This document shows positions 33,917-43,269 of a DNA stretch of 64,000 nt, in pieces. Source of the DNA: Verrucomicrobiaceae bacterium (GTDB lineage: Bacteria; Verrucomicrobiota; Verrucomicrobiia; Verrucomicrobiales; Verrucomicrobiaceae); NCBI GenBank assembly GCA_019694165.1, contig JAIBCL010000001.1, forward strand, positions 248,001 to 312,000. Direction: 5' to 3'. The position numbers were made by a program, and so were the translations under genes. The notes beneath the pieces were generated by a model. That model searched no databases. It was not told the DNA's origin and saw nothing but the letters and a program-made list of their open reading frames with translations. The first letter of the stretch is position 1. The number at the start of each line of letters is the position of its first letter.

Positions 33917-36900
33917 CTAACGGTTCGATAGTGGCGTGGCGGGAATAAGCTCCGGAGGAATTTCCGGCGATCCTCCGCCATTGCGTGCTAGTTCGCCAGA
34001 ATCGTCTAACCCCACTGTCAGGCAAACTTTCCTGACCTTCGGGCAGCACTGTTGAGTTTTTAGTGCCTTGATTGCCTCCGTGAGTGCTCTCATGACAGTA
34101 TTGCTGGGAGTTTTCTCGCGGTCGGGATATGGTTTATTGCTGCAACCGAAGCACTGCGGTTGGCCCTTTCCATTGGCGCTCGCATGTTGATTTAGGTCAC
34201 TCTGGTTAATGCCAGTGTTGTCGGTTCCATCAGGATGCATCGTGCGATCCTTTGGATCACTTGGATTTCGGGGGTTGCTGCCATGTGCAATGTAGAAAGA
34301 GATGTCGCATGACCTTGAGGCAACGAGAAAATCACGATTTGTGGCAGCGTTGCGGTTGATCTCCACATCAAAGCACTTCTTCCCGTCTTTTTTGCCCTTT
34401 ACGGATGTGAGATCTTTGAGGACGGCGATCAATCTCTCGATATCTACAAATTGTTGTCCAGTATTCTGTTGTTTGTTACTCCAGGGATCAAGAAAGTCTT
34501 TCCACCCCAGGTAATCAGCGTGGTTAACAGTATCATTATGGCACATCCCATAAAGATTCAGTCCGCCTCTCTCGCCAATTCTATCCTTCGACCTCCACCG
34601 CCCATTCGGTGCGTCGTAAACCCGGTTGATGTAATCATAGTCCCCCGTCTCCTCATCCCGATACTTCGTCGAAAACGCGAACGGACATATCTCCACCCCC
34701 GGCCCGGTGTCGGTGATGCGGTTGCCGAAGGGATCGTAGTCGTAGCGGGCCACCACTTTGCCGGCCTGGGTGCCGCTGGTGGCGTAGAGGGCGGTGACGT
34801 TTCCATTCGCATCGCTGCACACATGGTAGCTGGTGCCCTGATGGGTCACGGCCAGCAGACCGCCCACTCCGCCCGCGCCTTGCAAGGTGCCGCTAAGATC
34901 AGGTCCCCAGGTGTAGGTGCGGATGGCGCGCATCCCGTTTAGCGCGTCGAGTTCGGCGATGAGGTTCCATTGATCGTACACGAACCTTGTGTCGGAGAGC
35001 GTGGTGACGAACGTCTGGCTGGTCGAGCTGAAGCTCTTGACTACTTTTTGGATGCGCCGGTGCCGCGCGTCGTGCGCGAACTCGAGGCGCTTCCGCACCG
35101 GCGGGCTGGCCGCGCCGGGGCCGGTGTAGTAAGTCAGTGCTTTCTCCTCCTGCGCCCTGAGCTGGTTCTCGGCGCCCCACTCATACGTCCAGCGCGCGTC
35201 TTCCTTGAGGTTGCCGTCTTCATCATGCACCTGCGTCTCGTTCAAGGGCGGTGCATACATCCAGCCGCGCTTCACCACCGGCGTGCCGCCGCCCACGCTG
35301 GCGCTGATTTCCACGTCGAGCCATTGGGCATCGGTGCCGGCCACGGGCACCTCGCGCCGGTAGCTGCCCGGCTCGCCCGTGCCCCAGCCGTCGGTGTTGC
35401 TGCCGCTGATGGGGATGCCGATCTCGCCATTGACCTTCACCTGCACCACCGCGCCGATGGCCGCCTGACCGGTGATCTCCACATAGCGCGGGTGCAGCAC
35501 GGCGGGCGTGCTGCCATCGTTGGCGTACTGGTTGTGCTCGTTGGCATGGTAGCTCACCGTGCGCAAGGCCGCGCCGGTGCCCTGGCTGGCGGTGTCGCGG
35601 TTGCCCACGCCGTCATAGTCGTAGTCGCGCCGCTGGCTGGCGATGGCGCTGTCTGTGCCATTGGTCAGGATGTTGAAGCGCTTGGCGCGGGTCACCTCGC
35701 CGGCCTTGTCGTATTCATAAGACCAGCCCGGCAGGCCCTGCGTCTGCGCCTCATAGGCATCCACCCGCTTCTTGCGGCCAAGCTCATCGTATTCCGGGTA
35801 GTTCCAGCCCACGGCGGTGGTCAATGTGGAGGCAGCCCCCGTGCGCGTTTCTTCTTTGTACCACCGCAGGCTCGTGGGGCGTGCCGTATTCGAATTGTAG
35901 GCCCACGCACGCTTGAGAGAACGGTATCCCGTACCCCGGCTTTGGGTTCCATTTGCGTAGGCATATTGGTTCTGCAAATCCACGGAGGTCACCAGCTCTA
36001 GCTGCCCGCTCGATGCGCGGTAGCCGTAGCTGAAGAGGTGCCGGTACGTCATGGCATTGTAAGCCAACGTTCCAGGTCTAACCGATTCGATCCTGCCCCA
36101 GCTCGTTCCAAGGAATGTGTCCGTTGCAGTCAATTGCGTGTTGTTCATGCGCGCCACAAGGCGCGATGGTGGCGGCACGGAGGCACCGCTCTGGTCAGTG
36201 CCACGACTCACTTGGACACCCCCAAGCAGGCCGCCAGTGATGGCGTCGGAATATTCACCCAAGGGGCTCATGCCGGCACTCATCACATGCGTCCCCGCCG
36301 CATCCGTCATCCCCGTCACATAACCCTCGGGCGAGTAGCCCGTGTAGCTTACACCCGTCGTCCCGTCATTCCCGTCATTGTAGGTGATGCCCGCCAGCCT
36401 GCCGCTTCCGTTTGTCTGGTAGGTGTAAGTCGTCTTTACCCGCTGCCCAGCCGCAGCCGTGCTGGTGCGCACCCATTGTCGCGAGGCCAGCAGGCCCGAA
36501 GGATAGTAACCGTACTCCGTGCCCAGCGTGTCCGCGCCATACACCTTCGAGAGCAGTGCACCCGAAGCCGGATCGTAGTTCCACGTCGTCTTGCGCCCCG
36601 CGCTGGCGAAGGCCACCACCGGCGGTTCCGGACCGGAGGCAAAGTCAGCCTTGTTCGGGTAGGTGTGCATTTCCGTCATCTGACCGTAGGCATCATAAAC
36701 GTACTTCACGGGTGTCGTGGCCGTTCCCCACTGGTACGAGACGCGCGCCACCGGATCAAACAAATAAAACGTCTGCGGCGCGCCCGCCCCCGTGCCCACC
36801 GTCACCGATTTCAAGCTCCCGGCCTGCGGAGTGGAGGCGGCGTAATAATCAAACGTTGTCGTCACATTGGACGCGTCCGTGCTTGTCAAAGTCTTGCCTT

Positions 36901-39900
36901 CGTCGTTCAAGGTCCACGAACTTGCTCCGCTGCGCGGGTCCGTCATGCCGTTGGTCCGGCCGTACTTGTCATGCGAGTAGATCACTGCATTCGCAGCGTT
37001 GACCCCCGGCAACGTTGCGCTCATGAGAAGGCCGTTCACCGCCACCTGGACGGTCGATGATCCGGATTGGGTGGGCGTTTTGGTGGTGGTCGTGCGGGTC
37101 ACTTTTTTTCCCGTGCGGTCAATGACCGTCGCCGTGCGCACCGTGCGCCCGTCATTGTAATCGGTCTCGGTCAGCTCCTCCGGGCCGGTGCCCAGCTTGC
37201 GCCGCACCGCAGTGGCCTGCACCAGCGGCCCGCTTCCCGCCGGAACCGTCTGGTTCATCAAAGTCTGCTCCGCCCACCCGCCAACAAACGCCACATAGCT
37301 CGTGGTCACCGTCTCCACTGCCTCGCCCGCATCGATCACTCCATTGCCATTCAAATCCTGTGCTGTCACACGCGAGAGGCCGAGCAGGTCATTGGCATAC
37401 AGCGTGTCCGCCATCCCCGTGGTCTGGGTGCGCAGCAGATCGCCGGCGGGGCTGTAGGTGTGGATCTTCACGATGTTCACCGCATTACCCGCTCCATCCC
37501 TGCCCGGGCCGGGCTGCTCCTCGCGCATCACCCAGCCGAAGGTGTTGGTCGTTGTCTTGCGCCAGCGCAGGGAGCGGACGCCACCCGTGCCGTCGTCGTT
37601 GAGGTACACAGTCTCGGTGATGCTGCCGTGGGGCAGCCCGTGGAGGGAGCCTGCGGGTTCGGGTGCGCCCATGTAAGAGCCATCATTCACGGTGTACACA
37701 TGGTACTCCTGATCGATCACCGTGCCGCCGCTCGTCGTCTTGATCGTCTTCACCCGCCCGTCGCGGTACGTCGTCGTGGTTCGCACCAGAGTGCCCGGCA
37801 GCGTCTCGGTCGTCGTGCGTGCTGCTTCATTGTAGGCCGTCGTCGTCGTCCGCCCTCCCGCATCCGTCGCCGAGATGGTCCTGCCGGTGGCATCCGTCGT
37901 GCGCACCGCCGTGGTGATGCCGACCGTGTCCGTGCCGGACAAGAGCGTGGCCGTGTCCACGAGCGTGTTCCCGCTCTTTGTGTAAGCGTGGGTCGTCTTG
38001 ATCGACGGCTGGGCGGGGTATCCGCCCGCAGCGGTGAATTCCGCCTTGGTTTCCTCAACCGGCAGTCCGTCGTCGCGCTCCTTGATCGTGCGCACGACGC
38101 CCGTCTCATCGGTTTCCGTGTGCGTTTTGTAAGTCACTCCACCGCTCGCCGAAGTGGTGGTCGCCCCGCGCGTGAAGACGGTCCGGTCATTTTGTGCCTG
38201 GTCGGTAAGCTTGCCATCGGCGTCATACGTCATGGTCTCGGTGCTCACCGTGGTGGTGGTCCCGCCCTGGACGAGCACCTGCCGGCGCTCCAGCACCAGC
38301 CCGCGGTTGTCCTCCAGCGTGACCGTCCGCAGCGGATGCTCCGCCAGGATCGTGCTGGTGTGTGTCACCGGATTGTAGCTGAAAGTGACCTTGCGTTCGG
38401 TGATCTCAGTCACCCCTGTCAACTCATCATGCACCCGGGACCAGCCCTTGGCAGTTCCGCGCCCATCGACGATGGCGTATGTGATCGACGATCTGCCGAG
38501 CACACCCGGAGGCTGATAAGTGGACGTCATGGAGAAATGCTCGCCGGAACCATCCCGCAGGTCCAGCCGGATGGGCGTCTCTTCTGGGAGATGTCTCGTC
38601 CCGAGCAGACCGTCCGGCAGGGAGCTGTACAGGTCGATCCCCCGGTCGCGGTCCGCGCCTGCAGAGGAAGTGCGGTAACGAGCACCGAGCCTCACGCCGC
38701 CGACGGATTCCATGCTCACCAGATCGAGAGAAATTTGAGAGGGGTACTCGACCGGCTTCGCTGTCTTGATGCACGCGGCCAGCACATCCGGGTCATCGTC
38801 TCTCACCTTGTCGTAGAGAGTTTCGAAGAAGTCCTGGGGACCCGCCACTACGTCAATCCCGAGGTCAGGTCCATCAAGCCAGGGCCTCACCTCGATCAAG
38901 GCTTCATCCTCGTCCCATGGGTTCATGAACCTTACGGTCCATCTCCCGTCTTCGGGCAACTCCCACTTTGCGGCAATGTAGTACTTGTCCAAAGGGACGT
39001 GGTAGGCGAGCACGATGCCGTATCGCGTCGTTCGTTGAATGGTCCCGGTTCCGGTGCCGTACGTCTCCACGATGGACTCGAGATGCTCATGATAGTTGAA
39101 ATCGGGATCAGGCGTCATCCCAAATGTTCGGTCCTCGACCTTCTTGAAATCAGCGGAACCCGCGATGCTCGAAAAATCATGGGTCACGGTTTCTTGCCGA
39201 AATCCGGTCACCGTCCCGTATTGATCCACCACATAGCCGTCGATGGAAGTCATTCCAACCACCTCGCCGGTCGGTTTGATCTCGATCCACTGGAAGGATG
39301 GGCCTTGCGAATTAGAATCGAGCTTTTGACCAAAGTACGTCCACGTTTCCGTTTCGCCGTTTTTCTGGCGCACATATTGCAGGCCCTTTCCTGAATAGCC
39401 GCAACCAGGCGCGTTTGGGTCTGTAGGGGCTGCGATGCTCGAGAATGTGTGAGTCACTGCGGGAAATCCAGTCCCCTGCGCTGGAGTCGCCGTCAATTGG
39501 ACCGAACTCAGATTGCCGCTGTCGTCGTACTGCCTCTGGACCGCCACATGAACTTCACCGGTATCCAACGATGCCTGAGGCAAATCCCCGGCTGCAATCC
39601 CCGGGGCGTAGGCCGCCACTTGAAAGTCTAACTCCGAGAAATTTCCCATGCCGCCAGCGGCATCGATGGCTCTGGCAAATTGAATCGCACCGTAAGGGGT
39701 GCCGCCGGCTTCGCGTCCGAGACCCACTGAGGCTTTCATTTTCAGCGTTGATGGGTCCTCGATTGGCGGCCTGGATCCCGAGCTGCCGCAACTGGCACAG
39801 GCGGGCCTTATCTCCTGATCGGGATCGGGGGCCTCAGGCTCGCCCTGACCGGGGTCCCAGGCCGGCGACTCATCCGTGTCCCGCGTTCCGTCATCGCCGC

Positions 39901-40267
39901 ACACCTGCGTGTCCCAAGAAGTGTCAATCCGAAAGCGGCCGTAATAGACATGCCAGAGATCGTCGATGACCCATGTGCATTGATAGACGATGTATCCGCC
40001 GAGATTCACGCCCAGTACCTCGGGCGGGTAAGGATTTTCGGAACTCGAAACCACAATGTCATCCGTAATCCAATATGCCAAGCCGGGAATTTGGTCGGTA
40101 ACTATACAACCACAAGACTTGCCGGCCCCAACGGTGGTTGTCGTTCCTTGGCCGAGCAGCAGACCGGCGATGGCGACCGCCACACGCGCCCACCTTTGCG
40201 AACGTCTCGTTCGTCGGCTGCCTTTTGATGCAGGCATGGAGTTTGTGCGCTGTAATTGAATTTTCAT
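33917..40267 (-). CDS. full-length secreted Rhs/YD-repeat polymorphic toxin protein
   Basis: 2,116 residues from the ATG at 40265-40267 (an ATG at 40276 is equally possible). A signal peptide (RWARVAVAIAGLLLGQG) is followed by a CASCGSS linker region and then the long YD-repeat shell (for example YDADGKLTD, YDAYGQMTEM, YDYDGVGNRD), which should form the hollow beta-cocoon. The core closes with NGRWRSKDRIGERGGLNLYG and DYLGWK. The tip of about 194 residues (33917-34500) is unrelated to the other tips; it has FYIAHGS followed about 45 residues later by QCFGCSN. Likely a surface-displayed or secreted contact-type toxin; secretion mode unknown, no T6SS genes here. Confidence 0.88.
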   Translation of the reverse strand: MKIQLQRTNSMPASKGSRRTRRSQRWARVAVAIAGLLLGQGTTTTVGAGKSCGCIVTDQIPGLAYWITDDIVVSSSENPYPPEVLGVNLGGYIVYQCTWVIDDLWHVYYGRFRIDTSWDTQVCGDDGTRDTDESPAWDPGQGEPEAPDPDQEIRPACASCGSSGSRPPIEDPSTLKMKASVGLGREAGGTPYGAIQFARAIDAAGGMGNFSELDFQVAAYAPGIAAGDLPQASLDTGEVHVAVQRQYDDSGNLSSVQLTATPAQGTGFPAVTHTFSSIAAPTDPNAPGCGYSGKGLQYVRQKNGETETWTYFGQKLDSNSQGPSFQWIEIKPTGEVVGMTSIDGYVVDQYGTVTGFRQETVTHDFSSIAGSADFKKVEDRTFGMTPDPDFNYHEHLESIVETYGTGTGTIQRTTRYGIVLAYHVPLDKYYIAAKWELPEDGRWTVRFMNPWDEDEALIEVRPWLDGPDLGIDVVAGPQDFFETLYDKVRDDDPDVLAACIKTAKPVEYPSQISLDLVSMESVGGVRLGARYRTSSAGADRDRGIDLYSSLPDGLLGTRHLPEETPIRLDLRDGSGEHFSMTSTYQPPGVLGRSSITYAIVDGRGTAKGWSRVHDELTGVTEITERKVTFSYNPVTHTSTILAEHPLRTVTLEDNRGLVLERRQVLVQGGTTTTVSTETMTYDADGKLTDQAQNDRTVFTRGATTTSASGGVTYKTHTETDETGVVRTIKERDDGLPVEETKAEFTAAGGYPAQPSIKTTHAYTKSGNTLVDTATLLSGTDTVGITTAVRTTDATGRTISATDAGGRTTTTAYNEAARTTTETLPGTLVRTTTTYRDGRVKTIKTTSGGTVIDQEYHVYTVNDGSYMGAPEPAGSLHGLPHGSITETVYLNDDGTGGVRSLRWRKTTTNTFGWVMREEQPGPGRDGAGNAVNIVKIHTYSPAGDLLRTQTTGMADTLYANDLLGLSRVTAQDLNGNGVIDAGEAVETVTTSYVAFVGGWAEQTLMNQTVPAGSGPLVQATAVRRKLGTGPEELTETDYNDGRTVRTATVIDRTGKKVTRTTTTKTPTQSGSSTVQVAVNGLLMSATLPGVNAANAVIYSHDKYGRTNGMTDPRSGASSWTLNDEGKTLTSTDASNVTTTFDYYAASTPQAGSLKSVTVGTGAGAPQTFYLFDPVARVSYQWGTATTPVKYVYDAYGQMTEMHTYPNKADFASGPEPPVVAFASAGRKTTWNYDPASGALLSKVYGADTLGTEYGYYPSGLLASRQWVRTSTAAAGQRVKTTYTYQTNGSGRLAGITYNDGNDGTTGVSYTGYSPEGYVTGMTDAAGTHVMSAGMSPLGEYSDAITGGLLGGVQVSRGTDQSGASVPPPSRLVARMNNTQLTATDTFLGTSWGRIESVRPGTLAYNAMTYRHLFSYGYRASSGQLELVTSVDLQNQYAYANGTQSRGTGYRSLKRAWAYNSNTARPTSLRWYKEETRTGAASTLTTAVGWNYPEYDELGRKKRVDAYEAQTQGLPGWSYEYDKAGEVTRAKRFNILTNGTDSAIASQRRDYDYDGVGNRDTASQGTGAALRTVSYHANEHNQYANDGSTPAVLHPRYVEITGQAAIGAVVQVKVNGEIGIPISGSNTDGWGTGEPGSYRREVPVAGTDAQWLDVEISASVGGGTPVVKRGWMYAPPLNETQVHDEDGNLKEDARWTYEWGAENQLRAQEEKALTYYTGPGAASPPVRKRLEFAHDARHRRIQKVVKSFSSTSQTFVTTLSDTRFVYDQWNLIAELDALNGMRAIRTYTWGPDLSGTLQGAGGVGGLLAVTHQGTSYHVCSDANGNVTALYATSGTQAGKVVARYDYDPFGNRITDTGPGVEICPFAFSTKYRDEETGDYDYINRVYDAPNGRWRSKDRIGERGGLNLYGMCHNDTVNHADYLGWKDFLDPWSNKQQNTGQQFVDIERLIAVLKDLTSVKGKKDGKKCFDVEINRNAATNRDFLVASRSCDISFYIAHGSNPRNPSDPKDRTMHPDGTDNTGINQSDLNQHASANGKGQPQCFGCSNKPYPDREKTPSNTVMRALTEAIKALKTQQCCPKVRKVCLTVGLDDSGELARNGGGSPEIPPELIPATPLSNR

Positions 40268-40299
40268 GGCAGACATTCGGGTTGATTTGGGTGGCGTGA

Positions 40300-40989
40300 T
40301 TAGTTCCTGACCGGCGTGTACACGACCAGGCGTACCTGAAGCTCCGCTGCACTGGCGGCGGCAAAGGCATCCCCCACGAGGTCGCCATTGGTGTCCCACA
40401 CGGCCGGGTTCAGCCCGCGCTGATATTCCTGCAAGTCGCTGAGGCCATCGCCGTCCGCATCCAGCAGGCCGGTGCGGGAGAGGTTGCCGAAAAATTGCGT
40501 CTCCCAGAGGTCATCCATGCCGTCCCCGTCGGTATCAGTCATCACTTCGAACGAGAAAACCCGCTTTGCCTGCCCGATGTTGACGGCTGCAAAATCTACA
40601 TCGTCGGCAGCGGAAGCACTCCACGGATAAGTCACGGGCTGGCCTGCCGCCATCAACCGGTCATAGAACGGCTTTGCCACGGCCTTCAATTGCCCGCCAT
40701 TCACGGCGGCATAGTCCTTTGTATTCCCGGAGGCTGCACCCCAGGCATTCACCAACGTATTCACCGCAGTCCCGGCCCCGCCAGGAAGGTGAGCCTCCAT
40801 CTCATCCCTGGCCGCCCGCGCCAGGTTCTTGAGCTGTCCTTGATTGAGCGCGGCGTAGTCACTGGGCGATTTCGCCGGATCACGCACGCCGCGCTGCACC
40901 CACCACGCGGGCTCGGCAAAAAGCAAGGCGGTGATGCTGCCGCAAAGGCAGACGAGGAGCAGCGGTTTGAAGGTGATGAAGGCTTTCAT
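40300..40989 (-). CDS. secreted protein with NQGQLK repeats and calcium-binding TSP3-like repeats
   Basis: 229 residues. After the signal peptide, three related segments occur: DYAALNQGQLKNLA, DYAAVNGGQLKAVA and DFAAVNIGQAKRVF. The first two are the Gly-Gln-Leu-Lys motif typical of Verrucomicrobia secreted proteins. A C-terminal region, DTDGDGMDDLWE, DADGDGLSDLQEY and DTNGDLVGD, has the spacing of calcium-binding thrombospondin type 3 loops. Probably a cell-surface attachment or calcium-dependent module. It ends 23-32 bases before the Rhs start, so likely the same transcript. Confidence 0.7.
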   Translation of the reverse strand: MKAFITFKPLLLVCLCGSITALLFAEPAWWVQRGVRDPAKSPSDYAALNQGQLKNLARAARDEMEAHLPGGAGTAVNTLVNAWGAASGNTKDYAAVNGGQLKAVAKPFYDRLMAAGQPVTYPWSASAADDVDFAAVNIGQAKRVFSFEVMTDTDGDGMDDLWETQFFGNLSRTGLLDADGDGLSDLQEYQRGLNPAVWDTNGDLVGDAFAAASAAELQVRLVVYTPVRN

Positions 40990-41042
40990 GGTTACTTCCT
41001 AGTTCTTCGTTCTTGGTTCATAGTTCCCGTTTCATTGGTCTG

Positions 41043-41084
41043 CTGATCACTGACCCACTGACCCACTGACCCACTGACCCACTG
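41043..41084. repeat. short tandem repeat
   Basis: Five consecutive copies of an 8- to 10-base word containing CTGACCCA (ACTGACCC...) lie between the secreted protein genes. No function apparent. Confidence 0.6.
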
Positions 41085-41100
41085 CCACACCGGCTGCCCC

Positions 41101-42141
41101 TCACGGCTGCGGGCCGTTGGTGTACGCCCCCATCAAAAGGTCGCCCTGAGGCTGCACGAGGAGCGCGCCCTGGACCTTCAAGTTTCCGCCGACCTCTACC
41201 ACGCCGGCAAACGTCGCGCTCTTGGCGGCGATCTGGGTCTGGGCCACGGTGGACGTGCCGTTGACGTTCTCCGTGCGCGTCAGCCTGAGGTACTCGGGGC
41301 GCGCTTCGTTCTCGCTGGTGTCAAGGTGCGCGGCGCCGGCCGCGCTGTAGCTGGCGGTCGATCTCTGCGTGATGGATTCGGCGCGCACATTGGATGTGCT
41401 GACCAGATAGGTGTTGCTCACGCTGCGCCACCAGCTCTGCTGCAAGGAACCGGAGGTGAAGACGGAGGTGCGCGAGGTATCTATGTTGGGCAGCGTGAGG
41501 CCGCCCTCCCAGACGACGAGGATGTCTTTCATGCCATCAGGCGTGCCGGGAGAGGGCACGCGGAAGGTGAAGTTCGTGTCCGAGCGCGTGGCATTGAAAC
41601 GCACCCGCGGGGTGCCGCCGGCCGTGGTTTCCGTCCAACTGTTGGTCTGCTCATCCCGCCAGACGGGCTGGTTTTCCTGGTGCGTGCCGGTCACGCCCCA
41701 AGTCGTGCCCTCGCTGACCCAGGTCGAGCCGGTGACGACATCGTCCCAGCGCGGTTCATAACTCTCGGGCGTGATGATGTTGCCGTCTTCATCATAAGTC
41801 GCCGGAATCTTGTCGTAGCCGACGATTTGATACTCAGTTGTGTATTCCCAATGGCCGATTTCGACTTCGCCAAACTCCTCAATGGTCACCCAGTTGTCAT
41901 CAAAATAACCCGGAGTGGTGGAGGTGTGATAGACCTCCGCGGTGTCCTGGCTGGCATCGATGCGCAACCCCTCGGCCAGGGTGGTGGCGGACGTGTCGGT
42001 GTACACCATCCCAAACAGCGCGGCCTGCTGGATGGTGATGTTGTCGGCCGCAATGTCGTCGGCGCGCAGGCGGGCGGGCGGCCAGAGGACCGCAAGCAAG
42101 CTGATGAGTATGGAGATAGAAACCAGGTTGGATGAGTTCAT
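41101..42141 (-). CDS. secreted beta-structured protein of unknown function
   Basis: 346 residues with a Sec signal peptide (ILISLLAVLWPPARLRAD). The sequence is rich in Thr, Ser, Glu and Trp with repeated short strands (GSTWVSEGTTWGVTG, SWTETTAGGTPRVRF). It ends in FAGVVEVGGNLKVQGALLVQ, a turn-rich segment like those of adhesin or phage-fibre tips. Family not recognised. It lies in the same direction as the Rhs gene, and the layout suggests a four-gene unit with 42244-43131 and 40300-40989. Confidence 0.55.
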   Translation of the reverse strand: MNSSNLVSISILISLLAVLWPPARLRADDIAADNITIQQAALFGMVYTDTSATTLAEGLRIDASQDTAEVYHTSTTPGYFDDNWVTIEEFGEVEIGHWEYTTEYQIVGYDKIPATYDEDGNIITPESYEPRWDDVVTGSTWVSEGTTWGVTGTHQENQPVWRDEQTNSWTETTAGGTPRVRFNATRSDTNFTFRVPSPGTPDGMKDILVVWEGGLTLPNIDTSRTSVFTSGSLQQSWWRSVSNTYLVSTSNVRAESITQRSTASYSAAGAAHLDTSENEARPEYLRLTRTENVNGTSTVAQTQIAAKSATFAGVVEVGGNLKVQGALLVQPQGDLLMGAYTNGPQP

Positions 42142-42243
42142 GACAAGTAATCAGTGGTTGAGGATTGAATTGGAATGTTGGGGGATGAGCAACGAGGAGC
42201 GGAGCCTTGGCGGGGGGCGCCGCTCCCCGATGCGAGCAAGTAA

Positions 42244-43131
42244 TCAGCCGCCGACGGTGATGCTCACCACGTCGCTCCACTGGCCGATGCGCTGGTCGCC
42301 GACGCGGAAGATGGCCTTGTAGCTCCACTTCTGGGCGGTGGCGGGCAGGGGCGTGGCGTCCACATAGCCCGGCGTGGTGTCCTGGGCGAGGAAGACGAAA
42401 CCGGCGCCGCCGCCGCGATCGACAAGGATTTCGATCATGTCGAGGAAGGCGCTCTGGCCCTGCCAGGTCCAGCGCACGAGGACCTGGCCGCCGGTGAGCA
42501 CGAGGTCAAACTCGGGCTTGAAGACGGCGAAGTCCGGGCCGGTGTGCGCCGCGCCCTCGATGCCGAGCGACTCGCCGATGCTCGCATTGTAGGCCGGGTG
42601 GGCCTTGATGATCTTCACCAGCGCGCGGAAGCGCGCCTCGATGCCGGGTGCCACGGCGGGCACCGGGTCCGGCATCGGCGCATCCACCGGCTGGGCCGTG
42701 CCGGGCGGCGCAGTGCCATCACGGACGATGTCCTTCCAGGCGGTCCACTGCTGGCTGCAATTGGAGCACACCTCCTGGCTGGCGAGCACGAAGGCCAGGT
42801 AGTCCGCGTCGGCGGCCTGGCCGGTGATTTGCGCGGGGCTCAGACCGAAGGCGGCCGTGTGATCCCCGATGTTGTTTTTGAAGGTGGCGAGCTGCGCGGC
42901 AAACTCGTCGTCCCGGCTCTTGATGTAATCAGACTTGGGCATATGCGTTTTGCGTTTGGATTTGGACTTGCTGGGGGCCTGTGGCAAAAGGGTGCTGGGA
43001 TAGGGCACAAAACCGGGATCGCCCGGCTCAAGCAGACCGTCCCAAGTGACGTTCGGATTGGGCGAATCCCAGGTGTAAGCCTGGCCCGTCCAGGGATCGA
43101 TCTCGGTGGAATCCCAAAAAAGAGGCTTCAT
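42244..43131 (-). CDS. protein of unknown function heading the Rhs operon
   Basis: 295 residues, no obvious signal peptide. The N-terminus is Pro/Trp-rich (FWDSTEIDPWTGQAYTWD), a basic KSKSKRKTHMPKSDYIK stretch follows, then a helical core (residues about 75-200) with a CSNC motif. The C-terminal part looks like a fibronectin/immunoglobulin strand set (WSYKAIFRVGDQRIGQWSDVVSITVGG). I recall similar proteins in Verrucomicrobia without a function. The array of 21-bp repeats lies 135-365 bases upstream of its start. Confidence 0.55.
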   Translation of the reverse strand: MKPLFWDSTEIDPWTGQAYTWDSPNPNVTWDGLLEPGDPGFVPYPSTLLPQAPSKSKSKRKTHMPKSDYIKSRDDEFAAQLATFKNNIGDHTAAFGLSPAQITGQAADADYLAFVLASQEVCSNCSQQWTAWKDIVRDGTAPPGTAQPVDAPMPDPVPAVAPGIEARFRALVKIIKAHPAYNASIGESLGIEGAAHTGPDFAVFKPEFDLVLTGGQVLVRWTWQGQSAFLDMIEILVDRGGGAGFVFLAQDTTPGYVDATPLPATAQKWSYKAIFRVGDQRIGQWSDVVSITVGG

Positions 43132-43230
43132 GGCGGCAGGCTCGCGGTTTGGCGTTTGGGCTGGGCGGAAGCGGAGGCGCGCTCCAGAAATTTCCCTGAA
43201 AATGAGGCACTTGCGGCTCCCGGACGGTGA

Positions 43231-43269
43231 GGTGGAATGATTCCACCGTGAGGCAAAATGATTTTACCT
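43231..43269. promoter_or_regulatory. two palindromes upstream of the Rhs operon head gene
   Basis: GGTGGAATGATTCCACC (43231-43247) is a perfect 7-bp-arm palindrome, followed by AGGCAAAAT-G-ATTTTACCT (43251-43269), with one mismatch. Both share the central ATGATT. They lie 100-140 bases before the start codon at 43131 (minus), between the gene and the 21-bp array, and could be regulator sites. Confidence 0.4.

Noticed and set aside
37067..39394. 775-residue open frame on the plus strand inside the Rhs gene
   Set aside because: Antisense of the YD-repeat codons; the Rhs frame has unmistakable repeats, so this is a shadow.
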